Source of the DNA: Staphylococcus coagulans | Lineage (GTDB): Bacteria; Bacillota; Bacilli; Staphylococcales; Staphylococcaceae | DNA: 64,000 nt | Direction of reading: 5' to 3' | Assembly (NCBI RefSeq): GCF_002901995.1 | Contig: NZ_PPQN01000011.1 | Coordinates: forward strand, 74,142-138,141 | Shown: positions 8,515-18,744 of the stretch, piece by piece | Position numbering within the stretch: the first letter of the stretch is position 1 | Layout of the letters: every line of letters begins with the position of its first letter | The notes under the pieces: model-generated | Told to the model about the DNA's origin: nothing | The model's input: only the letters and a program-made list of their open reading frames with translations | Database searches by the model: none | Program-made: the position numbers and the translations under genes

Positions 8515-9786
8515 TTATGATTCTAATAATAAATCTTCAGGATTTTCAATCAGTTCTTTAATCGTTTTTAAGAAACCTACTGCTTCTTTTCCATCGATAA
8601 TTCGATGGTCGTAACTTAAAGCAATGTACATCATTGGTCGATTTTCAATCGTATCTTTATCAATTGCAATCGGTCTTGTCATAATAGAATGCATACCTAG
8701 TATTGCAGCTTGGTTACCATTAATAATTGGTGTTGACATCATTGAACCGAAGATACCACCATTAGTAATTGTAAATGAACCATTGACCATATCATCGAGA
8801 GAGAGTTTATTGTCACGTGCTTTAGCAGCTAAGCGTGCAATTTCTTCTTCAATCTCTGCAAAATTCTTTTTATCACAATCACGAACGTTTGGAACTAATA
8901 ATCCACCTGGTGTCGAAACGGCCACACCGATATCATAAAACTGTTTCGTTACCATATAGTCGCCATCAATTTCTGCGTTAACTTCTGGATATTTTTTAAG
9001 AGCGGCAACTGCAGCTTTTGTGAAGAATGACATAAAGCCTAACTTTGTACCATTATGGTCTTCCATAAATTTTTCTTTTTTACGTTTACGCAATTCCATA
9101 ACATTTGTCATATCAACTTCATTGAAAGTTGTCAGCATTGCTGTATTGTTGCTCACTTCTAATAATTTTTTAGCTGCAGTTTTCTTTCTACGGCTCATTT
9201 TTTCACGAATCACTGGTTTGTTCGGATTTTGTGGTGCTTGTGATTTTGATTCATTTTGCTTATCTGATGATTTTGTTGCTTGTTGTTCTTGAGGGCCACG
9301 AGCAACATCTTCTTTACGAATAACATCGTTCGCTTTGCTACTCACTTCACTCAAACTGATGCCTTTTTCACGTGCAGCACGTCTAGCTGACGGTGTGGCA
9401 TTGATTCGTTCATTTGAAGCAGTTTGTGCGACTTCATTTTGTTTATCTGATTTTGCTACTGCTTTTTGATCAGACTGGCTTTCTTCTTTATCATCTTTTT
9501 CTTTTGATGATGCTTCTTTTTTAGAATCATCTGTATTTGATGCTTTTGCGCCACCTTCGCCTACAACAGCGATTGCTTGACCGACCTCAACTGTATCGCC
9601 TTCTTCTGCAAGTAATTCTTGAATTGTACCTTCTTCTTCAGAAACGACTTCAACGTTTACTTTATCCGTTTCTAGTTCAAGTATGGCTTCACCTTTTTCA
9701 ACAGTGTCACCTACTTGTTTTAACCATTCTGCAATGGTACCTTCTGTAATTGATTCTGCTAACTCTGGAACTTTTACCTCTGCCAT
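8515..9786 (-). CDS. odhB: Dihydrolipoamide succinyltransferase (E2 of 2-oxoglutarate dehydrogenase)
   Basis: 423-residue E2 core of the TCA-cycle complex that turns 2-oxoglutarate into succinyl-CoA. The N-terminal lipoyl domain carries the lipoylated Lys42 in ETDKVNV. A charged linker of about 40 residues follows, then the E3/E1-binding domain ([13 protein letters not shown], near 130) and the catalytic acyltransferase domain with DHRIIDG at about 393-399. SD GGGGG lies 10 nt before the ATG, 14 nt after odhA. Also known as sucB. The three genes for succinyl-CoA synthetase and E3 are not in this window. Confidence 0.97.
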   Translation of the reverse strand: MAEVKVPELAESITEGTIAEWLKQVGDTVEKGEAILELETDKVNVEVVSEEEGTIQELLAEEGDTVEVGQAIAVVGEGGAKASNTDDSKKEASSKEKDDKEESQSDQKAVAKSDKQNEVAQTASNERINATPSARRAAREKGISLSEVSSKANDVIRKEDVARGPQEQQATKSSDKQNESKSQAPQNPNKPVIREKMSRRKKTAAKKLLEVSNNTAMLTTFNEVDMTNVMELRKRKKEKFMEDHNGTKLGFMSFFTKAAVAALKKYPEVNAEIDGDYMVTKQFYDIGVAVSTPGGLLVPNVRDCDKKNFAEIEEEIARLAAKARDNKLSLDDMVNGSFTITNGGIFGSMMSTPIINGNQAAILGMHSIMTRPIAIDKDTIENRPMMYIALSYDHRIIDGKEAVGFLKTIKELIENPEDLLLES

Positions 9787-9800
9787 TTTAAATATGCCCC

Positions 9801-12587
9801 CTAAATATTTAAACTATTTTCAATAATGATATTTTGAACAAGTTTGTGAATCTCTCCATCACCCTCAGAAGGTGCAGCACGATGTTTTCTGCCGTGATAA
9901 ATGAGTTGATATTGATCCCCTGCAAGTTCATTTAAAATAGGGTGAACAAAGTACCAGGCACCTTGGTTTTGCGGTTCTTCTTGAACCCATGCAATGGTTT
10001 CAAGTTTTGGTAATGTTTTTAATAGCGACTCAATTTCTTCTTTTGGAAATGGATAAAGTCTTTCAACAGCTACAATTAAAATTTCATCGTTTGGTGATTC
10101 TTTTAGACGTTCTTTCAAATCAATAAACATTTTTCCTGATGCTAAAATGACCTTTTTAATCTTATTTGCGTCGTGATTTTCAGTAAGAATAGGTTCAAAT
10201 CCACCGCTTGTAAATGCATCAATAGGCTGTGCAACGGTTTTATTACGTAATAAGCTTTTTGGTGACATTAAGACTAAAGGTCTCATCGCATCTGTGGCTA
10301 AACTTGCTGCTTGTGCACGTAGCAAATGGAAATAGTTACTTGAACTTGATAAGTTACATACTGTCATATTGTTTTCTGCTGCCAGTTGCAAGAATCGTTC
10401 TAAACGTGCTGATGAGTGTTCGGGACCTTGTCCTTCAAACGCGTGTGGTAAGAAGAATGTCAATCCTGAACGTTCTCCCCATTTTGCATTACTTGAGAAA
10501 ATAAAGTTATCATAATACATTTGTGCCATATTCGAAAAATCACCGAATTGTGCTTCCCAAATATTGAACGATGATGGATTTTCTACATTGTATCCATATT
10601 CAAAGCCAACAACAGCAGCTTCTGATAATGGTGAATTATGAATATCAAAAGTTGCTTTTTGATCAGGTACATGTTGTAACGGAATGTATGTTTCTCCATT
10701 TTCTTGATCATGTAGGACTGCATGACGATGACTAAATGTACCACGCTCACAGTCCTGACCTGTCATACGAATTGGGATTCCTTCTTGCATCACTGTAGCA
10801 AATGCCAATTGCTCAGCATGTGCCCAGTCTACGAGACCGCCTTCTTTTTCAAAAGGTTCTCTACGTTGTTCGAGGATACGATTTAACTTTTTAAATACAT
10901 TAAATGTTTCAGGATAATTGAGCATTGCTTCATTAATTTCTTTTAATCTTTCAAGCGATAATTCAGAATCATTATTTGCTAACGGTTTTGTGATACTTTC
11001 AGGCATTGCCATATCAGTATTGTTATTTGTATCTTTCTTATCAATTTTGTCGTGTGCTTGACGCATTTCTTTTTGTACGCCTTCAATCACTTCATCCATC
11101 TCGTCTTTACTAATCACGCCTTCATCCACCAATTGTTGACCGTAGATAACCTCTGAAGTGTCATGCTTTTTAATTTCTTTATATGGTAATGGATTGGTAA
11201 GAGTTGGCTCATCCATTTCATTGTGACCGAAACGACGATAGCCAACTAAATCAATAACGACATCTTTGTTGAATGTTTTTCTAAATTCCATAGCAATATC
11301 GATAGCTTCGATTGTAGCTTCTACATTATCTGCATTCACATGTAGTATTGGAACGTCATAACCTTTAGCGACATCTGTTGCATAAGTTGTTGAACGGCCA
11401 TCTTCTGGATCGGTTGTAAAACCAATACGGTTATTCGTAATAATATGCAAAGTACCTCCAGTGGAGAAACCATTCAAGTTACCCAAGTTCATTGTTTCAA
11501 AATTAACACCTTGACCGGGATAAGCGGCATCACCATGAACGATGATTGGCATTGCACTATTGTAATCTGTCTCAATTTGACTTGAGGCGTCAGTGCGATC
11601 TTGTGCAGCTCTTGTACGTCCAGTGACAACAGGTGCCACAACTTCAAGATGGCTAGGGTTATTTGCTAATGTGATACGTTGTTCAAAGCCATGGTCTTTA
11701 ATTGTTTTAATGCCACCTAAATGATACTTAACGTCTCCTGTCCAACCTGAAGTGATTTTTAAACTGCCATCTTCAGGTAAAAACTTCATCGGATCTGTAT
11801 GCATAAATTCAGAAAGCATCATTTCGTAAGGCTTTTTAAGTACATGGGTTAGCACATTTAAACGCCCGCGATGTGCCATACCAATTTGAATATTTGTAAT
11901 TTGTTCTTCTGCTGCACGTTTAATTGTTTGAGTAATCATAGGCACGAGGGTATTTACACCTTGGATTGAAAATCTTTTTGCACCTACGAAGTTTTTGTGA
12001 AGGTATTTCTCAAACCCCTCTACGTGCGCGAGAAGTTTAAATAGTTTAATTTTTTCTTCTTTGTTGAGGCTTGCTTTATAAGGTGTCTCAATTCTACGTT
12101 TCAGCCATACACGTTCTTTATTATTATTAATATGTGTATATTCAAAAGCGATAGGACCTTTGTACCGTTTTTCCATTCTCACTATGGCTTCATACGCATT
12201 ATCATAAATATCCTTAAAATGGTCAGAAACGATTTCTGCTGAGATACCCTCAAGTGTTTGTTTGTCTAAATTAAAGTCTTCTGGATTTAATTTAGGAATA
12301 TTCGTACGTTGAGGCGCGTTTACAGGATAAATATCAGCCTCTAAATGACCATATTGTCTAATATTATCAATTAATCGCATAACACGTTTTATCGTGCTAT
12401 CCCCTGAGCTTGATTGATGTTTTGATGAAACTGTTGCTTCACCGTCTTTAATTGTACTAAAGAGAACTTGTAAATCTTCAGTAACAGAACTAGGATCATC
12501 TAAATATTGATCATAAAGTTCTAAAATTAATCCTAAATTTGTTCCAAAGTTTACAGGTGCCTCTGTCACCTGTTTATCGTTCTTCAT
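9801..12587 (-). CDS. odhA: 2-oxoglutarate dehydrogenase E1 component
   Basis: Thiamine-diphosphate-dependent E1 subunit of 928 residues, close to the S. aureus OdhA length as recalled (about 930). It decarboxylates 2-oxoglutarate and passes the succinyl group to lipoylated OdhB. Recognisable segments include [22 protein letters not shown] and the cofactor-binding region after it. The frame is open 26 codons further upstream, but ATG 12587 is chosen: it has GGAGG 7-9 nt before it and gives MKND...EAPVNFG as in homologues. The promoter and cre site lie within the upstream extension. Operon with odhB. Confidence 0.97.
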   Translation of the reverse strand: MKNDKQVTEAPVNFGTNLGLILELYDQYLDDPSSVTEDLQVLFSTIKDGEATVSSKHQSSSGDSTIKRVMRLIDNIRQYGHLEADIYPVNAPQRTNIPKLNPEDFNLDKQTLEGISAEIVSDHFKDIYDNAYEAIVRMEKRYKGPIAFEYTHINNNKERVWLKRRIETPYKASLNKEEKIKLFKLLAHVEGFEKYLHKNFVGAKRFSIQGVNTLVPMITQTIKRAAEEQITNIQIGMAHRGRLNVLTHVLKKPYEMMLSEFMHTDPMKFLPEDGSLKITSGWTGDVKYHLGGIKTIKDHGFEQRITLANNPSHLEVVAPVVTGRTRAAQDRTDASSQIETDYNSAMPIIVHGDAAYPGQGVNFETMNLGNLNGFSTGGTLHIITNNRIGFTTDPEDGRSTTYATDVAKGYDVPILHVNADNVEATIEAIDIAMEFRKTFNKDVVIDLVGYRRFGHNEMDEPTLTNPLPYKEIKKHDTSEVIYGQQLVDEGVISKDEMDEVIEGVQKEMRQAHDKIDKKDTNNNTDMAMPESITKPLANNDSELSLERLKEINEAMLNYPETFNVFKKLNRILEQRREPFEKEGGLVDWAHAEQLAFATVMQEGIPIRMTGQDCERGTFSHRHAVLHDQENGETYIPLQHVPDQKATFDIHNSPLSEAAVVGFEYGYNVENPSSFNIWEAQFGDFSNMAQMYYDNFIFSSNAKWGERSGLTFFLPHAFEGQGPEHSSARLERFLQLAAENNMTVCNLSSSSNYFHLLRAQAASLATDAMRPLVLMSPKSLLRNKTVAQPIDAFTSGGFEPILTENHDANKIKKVILASGKMFIDLKERLKESPNDEILIVAVERLYPFPKEEIESLLKTLPKLETIAWVQEEPQNQGAWYFVHPILNELAGDQYQLIYHGRKHRAAPSEGDGEIHKLVQNIIIENSLNI

Positions 12588-12611
12588 AATCCACCCTCCA
12601 CATTTAAAAAA

Positions 12612-12627
12612 ATAAAAACGCTTACAG
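12612..12627 (-). promoter_or_regulatory. CcpA (cre) site at the odhA promoter
   Basis: On the minus strand CTGTAAGCGTTTTTAT matches 14 of 16 positions of cre consensus WTGNAARCGNWWWCAW. It starts 4 nt after the odhA -10 box and so covers the probable transcription start, a position expected to block transcription. It implies carbon catabolite repression of the operon. Confidence 0.7.
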
Positions 12628-12631
12628 GTCA

Positions 12632-12660
12632 ATAATAGCATTAAAATGTGAACATTTAAA
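12632..12660 (-). promoter_or_regulatory. odhA promoter
   Basis: Extended -10 TGC-TATTAT (TATTAT at 12637-12632) and a weak -35 TTTAAA (12660-12655) with 17-nt spacing, read on the minus strand. Start of transcription is predicted near 12625, giving a leader of about 40 nt. Confidence 0.6.
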
Positions 12661-12686
12661 GGCAAAAAATTGGATAATTATAGTTA

Positions 12687-14051
12687 TTACAATGAATCGA
12701 AGCTGATGATAAATGTTGTAAATTGACCCACTTCACTTTTGACTGAAATACGACCGTTATATAGTTTTACCATTTTATGTGCAATTGATAAACCAAGTCC
12801 GTTTCCACCTTGTTGGCGAGAACGAGATTTATCAACACGATAGAAACGATCGAATATATGTGCTTGGTCTGCTTGAGGTATGCCCATCCCCTTATCTGTA
12901 ATTTTAATTAAGACTTGGTTGTTAATCAGTTTTGTTGATATTGATACATGCTTATTTTTCGTATCATATTTAATTGCGTTGTCGAGAAAGATTAAAAGTA
13001 TTTGTTCTAGATGGAAAGAATTAATATCTAAATAGATAAAATCTAAATTAGATGAAAAGTCAAATTGATAGTCTGGGTGAATTTGTTGTAAAGAATGTAT
13101 TCGATTTTTAATTTCTTCGTTTACATCTACTTTTTCTGTTTGATTGTCAGTTAAGCGTGAGTCATCTTTAGTTAACAATAATAATTCTTCGACAAGTTTT
13201 GTAATTCGATTCATTTCTTCTAATGAAATATTCAATGATTCTTCTAATATGTCAGGGTCTTTTTTACCCCAACGCTGAATTAAATTGAGATGGCCCTGTA
13301 TGATTTGTAACGGTGTGCGCAATTCATGTGAAGCATCTTCAACAAATTGCTTTTGTTGATTAAACGAATTTTCAAGTTTGACCATCATACTGTTAAATGT
13401 GTCAATCAGCGCATCTGTTTCTTCGTAATTCGTAGGCACTTCGAGTTTCTCTTGGAACCCATTACGTCTAATTTGAGTCATCTTTTCAGTAATAATATTA
13501 ATCGGCTGTGTGATTTGCGATGAAAAGAAATAACTAATACATGCGGTTACAAATAATGCGATAAAACCAAATATAAGTGCTAAGTAGGTAATAAAATTGA
13601 GCAAATCATCGTAAACATCAAGAGAATGAACAATCGTAGCATATCCTTTAAAGTGACTCGTATCTACAGGATTAGAAACAGTAATATAAGACCCTTTATC
13701 ATTTCGTATAATTTTAATATTTCGTGTTTCGTGAGGATGAAAAGGTGGTGAGAACTGGATATTCGTTGTATTTGAGTTTTCTAATAATTTATGTCCGTGT
13801 TCATCATAAAGAATGACTTTTTGAGAGCTATCTGTGACGGAGCTATACTCTAAAGCTGTAATATTTTTTACAGGTTTTGTCTCTAATAGATTGTAAAGAT
13901 CATCTGCACTTCTTTCTGCTTTTTGAAATTCATTTTGCTTGAGTAAACTACTAATTGCATAAATAATGAGTAAGCAAAATATGAAAATGATAAGAAACGT
14001 AATGAGTGTCGTCACAAATGTCCATTTGGTTTTTAGTGTTGATTGTTTCAT
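12687..14051 (-). CDS. arlS: Sensor histidine kinase ArlS
   Basis: 454-residue membrane histidine kinase. TM1 at about 12-36 and TM2 at about 153-177 flank an extracellular sensor region; a HAMP linker follows. The H-box HELRTPLQ puts the phosphorylated His near residue 242. The C-terminal ATPase domain shows N box and G boxes ([23 protein letters not shown]). Its ATG overlaps the arlR stop by 4 nt (ATGA), so the pair is translationally coupled. In S. aureus ArlRS controls adhesion, autolysis and MgrA-linked virulence; the signal is not visible here. Confidence 0.96.
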   Translation of the reverse strand: MKQSTLKTKWTFVTTLITFLIIFIFCLLIIYAISSLLKQNEFQKAERSADDLYNLLETKPVKNITALEYSSVTDSSQKVILYDEHGHKLLENSNTTNIQFSPPFHPHETRNIKIIRNDKGSYITVSNPVDTSHFKGYATIVHSLDVYDDLLNFITYLALIFGFIALFVTACISYFFSSQITQPINIITEKMTQIRRNGFQEKLEVPTNYEETDALIDTFNSMMVKLENSFNQQKQFVEDASHELRTPLQIIQGHLNLIQRWGKKDPDILEESLNISLEEMNRITKLVEELLLLTKDDSRLTDNQTEKVDVNEEIKNRIHSLQQIHPDYQFDFSSNLDFIYLDINSFHLEQILLIFLDNAIKYDTKNKHVSISTKLINNQVLIKITDKGMGIPQADQAHIFDRFYRVDKSRSRQQGGNGLGLSIAHKMVKLYNGRISVKSEVGQFTTFIISFDSL

Positions 14052-14725
14052 TGTCTGATCACGTATCCTACACCTCTAACCGTTTCAATTAGCTTTTGTT
14101 TATCGATTTTTTTCAATTTATTTCTTAAATATCTAATATATACATCTACTACATTTGTTTCGACTTCAGATTCATAACCCCAAACATGATCAAGAATTTG
14201 TTCTCGATGCAAGACGCGATTTTTGTTTTCTGCAAGGAGTAATAATAAATCAAACTCGGTTTTAGTGAGTTCGAGAGTTTCATTTTCATACCATACTTTG
14301 AAAGCATTTTTATCTATTTTGATGCCATCTATTTCTATCACATTTGATTTAGCTGCATGCTCATCTGTGTACCGTCGTATCAATGCACGACTCCTAGCTA
14401 ATAATTCTTCAATTTCAAAAGGTTTGACAATATAATCATCAGCGCCATAATCTAACCCAGTGACTTTATCTTCTATTTCACCTTTAGCAGTAATCATAAT
14501 GATAGGCGTATCTTTTTGCGTACGCAATCTTTTACAAACTTCTAAACCATCCATTTCAGGTAACATTAAATCTAATAAAATAAGATCAAAATCATGTTGT
14601 AAAGCGCGATTCAATCCTGAAGCGCCATCATTTCTAATTTCTACATCATAATTTTCATGTTTAAGTTCTAATTCAATAAAGCGAGCTAAGTTTTTTTCAT
14701 CTTCTACAATGAGTACTTTTTTCAT
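14048..14725 (-). CDS. arlR: Response regulator ArlR
   Basis: 225-residue OmpR/PhoB-class regulator. Receiver domain with acidic pocket E8/D9 and phosphoacceptor D52 (LILLDLMLP), followed by a winged-helix DNA-binding domain ending in [10 protein letters not shown]. The frame is open 8 codons further, but ATG 14725 has GAGGTG 6 nt before it and begins directly with the receiver ([10 protein letters not shown]). It overlaps arlS by 4 nt. The divergent isrR promoter lies about 75 bp upstream, so the two transcripts share one intergenic region. Confidence 0.96.
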   Translation of the reverse strand: MKKVLIVEDEKNLARFIELELKHENYDVEIRNDGASGLNRALQHDFDLILLDLMLPEMDGLEVCKRLRTQKDTPIIMITAKGEIEDKVTGLDYGADDYIVKPFEIEELLARSRALIRRYTDEHAAKSNVIEIDGIKIDKNAFKVWYENETLELTKTEFDLLLLLAENKNRVLHREQILDHVWGYESEVETNVVDVYIRYLRNKLKKIDKQKLIETVRGVGYVIRQ

Positions 14726-14799
14726 GTTTGTCACCTCTTCCATAATCATATGCTAAAACTATAAAACGGGAAAGTTTTTTAAAAAATTTTGCATTTTTA

Positions 14800-14850
14800 A
14801 TTGACAATCATTCTCAATGAGTTATAATGTAATTGAAAATGATTATCAAT
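14800..14850 (+). promoter_or_regulatory. isrR promoter with two Fur boxes
   Basis: Consensus promoter: TTGACA 14801-14806, TATAAT 14823-14828, 16-nt spacer, start near 14835. One Fur-like palindrome, TTGACAATCATTCTCAA, covers the -35 (14801-14817). A second, ATTGAAAATGATTATCAAT (14832-14850), covers the start site. Iron-loaded Fur binding at both should shut it off. Confidence 0.85.
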
Positions 14851-14990
14851 CACAACGACCCCCCACTACAATTCGTTCTTAAGATTGAGTCATTTTCAAT
14901 AATATCCCCTTTTATATGCCCGTATAAAAATTCGTTGATATTAAACGTTAAATAAAAGCCGTCGCATTCATTTGCGGCGGCTTTGTTGCT
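14835..14990 (+). ncRNA. isrR: IsrR-like iron-sparing small regulatory RNA
   Basis: A plus-strand transcript of about 155 nt runs from a Fur-controlled consensus promoter to a strong intrinsic terminator, without a credible reading frame. It has three C-rich single-stranded motifs: ACCCCCCA (14858-14865), TCCCC (14905-14909) and GCCCG (14918-14922). These features, and the position between arlR and a PAP2 phosphatase gene, match IsrR of S. aureus, which under iron starvation pairs its C-rich regions with ribosome binding sites of mRNAs for iron-using enzymes. Identification rests on layout and motifs recalled, not on an alignment. Confidence 0.85.
14955..14984. terminator. Shared terminator of isrR and pgpB-like gene
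   Basis: AAAGCCGTCGCA (14955-14966) pairs with TGCGGCGGCTTT (14973-14984), a 12-bp stem with one G-U and a 6-nt loop. T-rich tails on both strands: it ends isrR on plus and the PAP2 gene on minus. Confidence 0.9.
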
Positions 14991-14991
14991 T

Positions 14992-15606
14992 TTATAAATT
15001 CAATTGTTTACGTAGGATGAGTTGAGACAGTAAAATACAAATCACACCGCCTACAATTCCTGCAATGATGTCAGTTGGATAATGAACCCCGAGATAGACA
15101 CGAGAACTAGAAATCAAAATGATAAATAGTGCACTTGCACTTATAACAAAAGCTTTTGATTTCCCTTTTAAAATACGGTGTGCAACAAACATTAAACTTC
15201 CAAAAAATGCTGTTGCACCCATGGCATGTCCACTTGGAAAACTAAAACCTGATATATCAATAAGTCGTAACAAAGTTGGTCGTTCTCTATCGAATATATT
15301 TTTAAGTATCGGATTCGTTACGCCGGACATTATCATAGTCAGTGCAAAAAAGAGCGCTTCAATTTTGTATTTATAAAGCATAAGTAAAGTCACGACAATG
15401 AGTGATAATGTAATCATTGCCCAAACTTCACCAATTTGAGTCGCACCGAAAAAGATAGAAGTGGATATAAAACTCTCTGAAGAATAAATAAATGAATAAA
15501 CTTCATTATCAATCCACTTGCCTAAGCGAGATTCATGAAACATGGCAATCATTGAAAATATCAGTGTAAAAATGAGTAAAAGTGAAATTCGCTTCCAATG
15601 TGACAT
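14992..15606 (-). CDS. pgpB: PAP2-family membrane phosphatase (PgpB-like)
   Basis: 204-residue integral membrane phosphatase with about six helices. It has the three PAP2 motifs in order: K(N/x)6RP as KNIFDRERP, PSGH in FPSGHAMG, and SRxxxxxHxxxD as SRVYLGVHYPTD. Such enzymes dephosphorylate phosphatidylglycerol phosphate, phosphatidate or undecaprenyl pyrophosphate on the outer membrane face; which lipid is used here is not visible. It sits 12 nt after murG on the same strand, which would suit a lipid-carrier recycling role. A terminator shared with isrR follows at once. Confidence 0.88.
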   Translation of the reverse strand: MSHWKRISLLLIFTLIFSMIAMFHESRLGKWIDNEVYSFIYSSESFISTSIFFGATQIGEVWAMITLSLIVVTLLMLYKYKIEALFFALTMIMSGVTNPILKNIFDRERPTLLRLIDISGFSFPSGHAMGATAFFGSLMFVAHRILKGKSKAFVISASALFIILISSSRVYLGVHYPTDIIAGIVGGVICILLSQLILRKQLNL

Positions 15607-15618
15607 GGACTAACCTCC

Positions 15619-16689
15619 TTAACCAAGTGCATCATGAATTATTTTTTCAAGTAAATCATCTTTCGTATAACTTTCAGTGAAATTCTCCATATTGTTAATA
15701 TATTGAGCTCTATTTTTTTCAATTTCATTGAGCGCTGCCATCAATGTTTCACTAGAGAGTTCAGACTCATCTAACATGGTAGCGTAACCTTGCTTTTCGA
15801 AATATCGCGCATTATCAATTTGATCCCCTCGTGATTGGTCAAGACCTAATGGGATTAAAAGCATTGGCAAACGTAATGTTAGAAATTCATAAATCGCATT
15901 TGAACCCGCTCTTGAAACGACGGTATCTGTAATCGCGAGTAAATCCGTTAAATCATCTTTAACAAATTCAAATTGTACATAACCTTCAGTTTGGACATGT
16001 GGCGCGACTAAACCTTTACCAGTCAAATGAATAATCTGATAAGTTTCAAGCAATGTATCAAGATGACGACGAATGGTCTCGTTTATTTTAAGGCTTCCCA
16101 TACTGCCGCCCATCACAAGTAACACTTTTTTGTTTGGATTAAATCCAGTTAATTGATAACCACGTGTTTTATTGCCGTGCTTCAAATCTTCTCGAATGGT
16201 AGCACCGACAAAATCTGCTTTATCTTTCGGAACATGCTTTAGCGTATCTTCAAATGTCGTATAAAGTTTTTTGGCAAACTTTATTGCAATTTTATTAGCT
16301 AGACCCGGCGTTAAATCAGATTCATGAACAATTGTAGGTATTTTCAATGATTTTGCGGCTAATACAACTGGCACGGAGACAAAGCCCCCTTTTGAAAAAA
16401 CGATGTCTGGCTTTTCTCGTTTTAAGACTTTACGTGCATCTAAAATCCCTTTTAACACTTTAAAGACATCTTTCAAGTTTTCAAAAGAAAAGTAGCGCCG
16501 CAATTTACCACTAGAAATGACATAGTAAGGTGTTTGGGGCAATTGTGATTCAATCATTTCACGTTCTATTCCAATTTTTGAACCAATATAAAATGCCTCA
16601 TGTCCTTTCTCGATTGCAGCTGGAATTAAGCTCAAGTTGACCGACACATGTCCAACAGTTCCGCCACCTGTAAATGCAATTTTAACCAT
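15619..16689 (-). CDS. murG: UDP-GlcNAc:lipid I transferase MurG
   Basis: 356-residue GT-B glycosyltransferase making lipid II from lipid I on the inner membrane face, essential for peptidoglycan. The glycine-rich N-terminal loop FTGGGTVGHV (residues 5-14) and the second-domain motif MGGSMGSLKIN near residue 200 are visible, as is the donor-site stretch VSRAGSNAIYE. The length matches staphylococcal MurG. It lies between a GNAT gene (9 nt) and the PAP2 gene (12 nt), forming a likely operon from ctpA onward. It is far from the dcw cluster, as usual in staphylococci. Confidence 0.96.
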   Translation of the reverse strand: MVKIAFTGGGTVGHVSVNLSLIPAAIEKGHEAFYIGSKIGIEREMIESQLPQTPYYVISSGKLRRYFSFENLKDVFKVLKGILDARKVLKREKPDIVFSKGGFVSVPVVLAAKSLKIPTIVHESDLTPGLANKIAIKFAKKLYTTFEDTLKHVPKDKADFVGATIREDLKHGNKTRGYQLTGFNPNKKVLLVMGGSMGSLKINETIRRHLDTLLETYQIIHLTGKGLVAPHVQTEGYVQFEFVKDDLTDLLAITDTVVSRAGSNAIYEFLTLRLPMLLIPLGLDQSRGDQIDNARYFEKQGYATMLDESELSSETLMAALNEIEKNRAQYINNMENFTESYTKDDLLEKIIHDALG

Positions 16690-16698
16690 ATTAACCCT

Positions 16699-17214
16699 CT
16701 ATTCTGTTAAATTTTTATAATATGCATAAAATGGTTTACCTTTATCAAAAGGAAACTCAGTACTTGTCATTTCACCAGTTTTGACAAAACCATATTTTTT
16801 GAACAATCCTTGTGCGCGTTCATTTTGTGAAAATGTATCTGTCAACAAAATTTGAACGTGATGTGATTCTGCCAAGTCCATTGCGAATTGCATTAGTTGT
16901 TGTGCAATCCCCCGATATTGTGGCGATGCGACAAGGCGATGAATGACATAAGCATTCGATTTATCAATAGGCCACTCAAGCGCATCATACCAATCTGGTG
17001 CATTTTGGTCAATGACGATAAAACCTTTTATTTCTGAATCGTCATAAACGTATAAGCCACCCATTTCAATATCTGTTTTAAAATGGGTTTTAAGTGGGTA
17101 ACGATGATCCCATTGTGGATTGTTATCCTCAATCATTAATTGTTTTGCTTCTTCTGTTAAAGCTTCGATTTGATTAAGGTCTTGTAATGTTGCTTTTCTA
17201 ATCAATGAAATCAC
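16699..17214 (-). CDS. GNAT-family N-acetyltransferase
   Basis: 171-residue acetyltransferase. The acetyl-CoA binding A motif appears as VIHRLVASPQYRGIAQQLM near residues 90-110, followed by a C-terminal NERAQGLFKKYGFVKTG segment typical of GNAT enzymes. The substrate is unknown. It overlaps the ctpA stop by 4 nt and is followed closely by murG, so it is transcribed with envelope genes; whether it acts on them is not known. Confidence 0.85.
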   Translation of the reverse strand: MISLIRKATLQDLNQIEALTEEAKQLMIEDNNPQWDHRYPLKTHFKTDIEMGGLYVYDDSEIKGFIVIDQNAPDWYDALEWPIDKSNAYVIHRLVASPQYRGIAQQLMQFAMDLAESHHVQILLTDTFSQNERAQGLFKKYGFVKTGEMTSTEFPFDKGKPFYAYYKNLTE

Positions 17215-18638
17215 TCCTCAAGTTTCTTTAGCGTTTGTTCAAGCATAGGATCTTCACTCGTTGCTTTTTCTACTAGCTTTTCTGTAAATAGACGATTTGT
17301 TTCTTCGTTAAACATCCCATTTGCCTCTATGTGATTTTTTTGTTGAAATGCTTTAATTTCAGTCGTTAATTGCGCATCGTATGATTCATCAACTGTATCT
17401 ATTGAATAACCTAAGGCTTTCATTCCAATTTTAATTGAGCGTATATTTTTATCGTGGTCACCTGTTTGGTAAGTTTTATCTGTCGGAATGGGTTTTATAT
17501 TTTCATAGTCTGCACCTTTAACAGGAACATCTGGCTTAATGCCTTTACCGTGAATATAATGACCATCAGGTGTTAACCATTTCATTTCAGTAAATTTCAA
17601 TAAAGATCCATCTTTAAATTCACGTGTCGTTTGTACGATACCCTTACCAAATGATTTTGTACCATAAATTTTGGCAATATGATGGTCGTGTAGCGCACCT
17701 GAGAATACTTCAGAAGCACTCGCTGAACCTTCATTTAATAAAATTGAAATCTTCATATCTTTAATATGATCTAATGGTTGATTTGCGGTTTTAACAGCAT
17801 CTTTTTGATTGCCTTTTTCGAGTTTGACGACAGTTTCTCCTTTATCAAGGAAAATATTTGCCATTTTTACAGCTTCGTCCAACAAGCCACCAGGGTTATT
17901 TCTTAAATCCAATAATACTTGTGTGACACCTTCTTTTTGTGATTGCTGAATGGCAGATTTAAGTTCTCCTGCAGTGCCTTCTTGGAATTTATTAATTTTA
18001 AACACACCTATCTGTCCATGTTTTTTGTATTCGACACTTTTTACATGAATCTTATCTCTTTTAACCGTAATATCTCTTGTGTCATTGCCTCTTTTAATTG
18101 TCAGTTTGACTTCAGTTCCTTTTTTACCGCGTATTTCAGGAATAATGGCATTGAGCGCTTTGTCTTTAGTCGAATGACCATTTATTGCTAATAATTCATC
18201 TTTAGGTTTTATCCCAGCTTTTTCTGCAGGTGAATCTTTCATTGGACTTGTAATAATAATTTGTTTTCCCTTTTGTTGCATTTCGGCACCGATTCCGACA
18301 AAATCTCCAGAAACATCCTCTTGAAAAGATTTAGTTTCATCTTGCGATAAATATTCAGTGTATGGATCGCTTAAGCTTTTTGTCATGCCTTTAATTGCGT
18401 GATCGAGAAGTTGATCTTTATCTTGCTTTTTATAATAGTCATTCGCAATTAATTCGTATACGTCACTTAGTTTCTGGGCATTCGCAGTCACTTTTTGGTT
18501 TTGAGATGAATGGTTATAGTAAAAAAGTCCCCCTGCGATGACTAATACGGTTAAAACAAAAGTGAGTAGGATACTTAAAATAAAGGTTCTAAAAGATATG
18601 TAACGTTTCGGCTTTTTATTGTTGTTAGACGTACTCAA
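17211..18638 (-). CDS. ctpA: C-terminal processing protease CtpA (S41)
   Basis: 475-residue membrane-anchored serine protease. Order: one N-terminal TM (about 15-40, a signal anchor), PDZ domain (about 110-190), S41 protease domain with the nucleophile serine in GSASASEVF and general-base Lys in FGKGIVQ, and a C-terminal peptidoglycan-binding domain (about 395-455). The active site should lie outside the cell at the wall. Homologues degrade periplasmic or wall-associated proteins, including hydrolases, and S. aureus CtpA is linked to virulence and stress survival. It overlaps the GNAT gene by 4 nt. Confidence 0.94.
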   Translation of the reverse strand: MSTSNNNKKPKRYISFRTFILSILLTFVLTVLVIAGGLFYYNHSSQNQKVTANAQKLSDVYELIANDYYKKQDKDQLLDHAIKGMTKSLSDPYTEYLSQDETKSFQEDVSGDFVGIGAEMQQKGKQIIITSPMKDSPAEKAGIKPKDELLAINGHSTKDKALNAIIPEIRGKKGTEVKLTIKRGNDTRDITVKRDKIHVKSVEYKKHGQIGVFKINKFQEGTAGELKSAIQQSQKEGVTQVLLDLRNNPGGLLDEAVKMANIFLDKGETVVKLEKGNQKDAVKTANQPLDHIKDMKISILLNEGSASASEVFSGALHDHHIAKIYGTKSFGKGIVQTTREFKDGSLLKFTEMKWLTPDGHYIHGKGIKPDVPVKGADYENIKPIPTDKTYQTGDHDKNIRSIKIGMKALGYSIDTVDESYDAQLTTEIKAFQQKNHIEANGMFNEETNRLFTEKLVEKATSEDPMLEQTLKKLEE

Positions 18639-18683
18639 TCGTAATTCACCTTCTTATTTGATTTTCTGATTACTAAAAGGAAA

Positions 18684-18713
18684 AAGGGTGAGACATTGCT
18701 CGTCCGCACCCTT
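18684..18713 (-). terminator. Terminator after yozE
   Basis: On the minus strand AAGGGTG pairs with CACCCTT across a 16-nt loop and is followed by TTTCC. It separates the crr-yozE transcript from ctpA, so ctpA probably has its own promoter nearby or depends on readthrough. Confidence 0.65.
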
Positions 18714-18744
18714 AAAACGCATATGTGGAAAGATATACATCACA

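Noticed and set aside
8624-9292. Plus-strand open frames opposite odhB
   Set aside because: Antisense shadows arising from codon bias of odhB; no promoters or SDs.
14859-14900. Small peptide encoded in the isrR transcript
   Set aside because: No ATG, GTG or TTG with an SD gives more than a few codons within the RNA.
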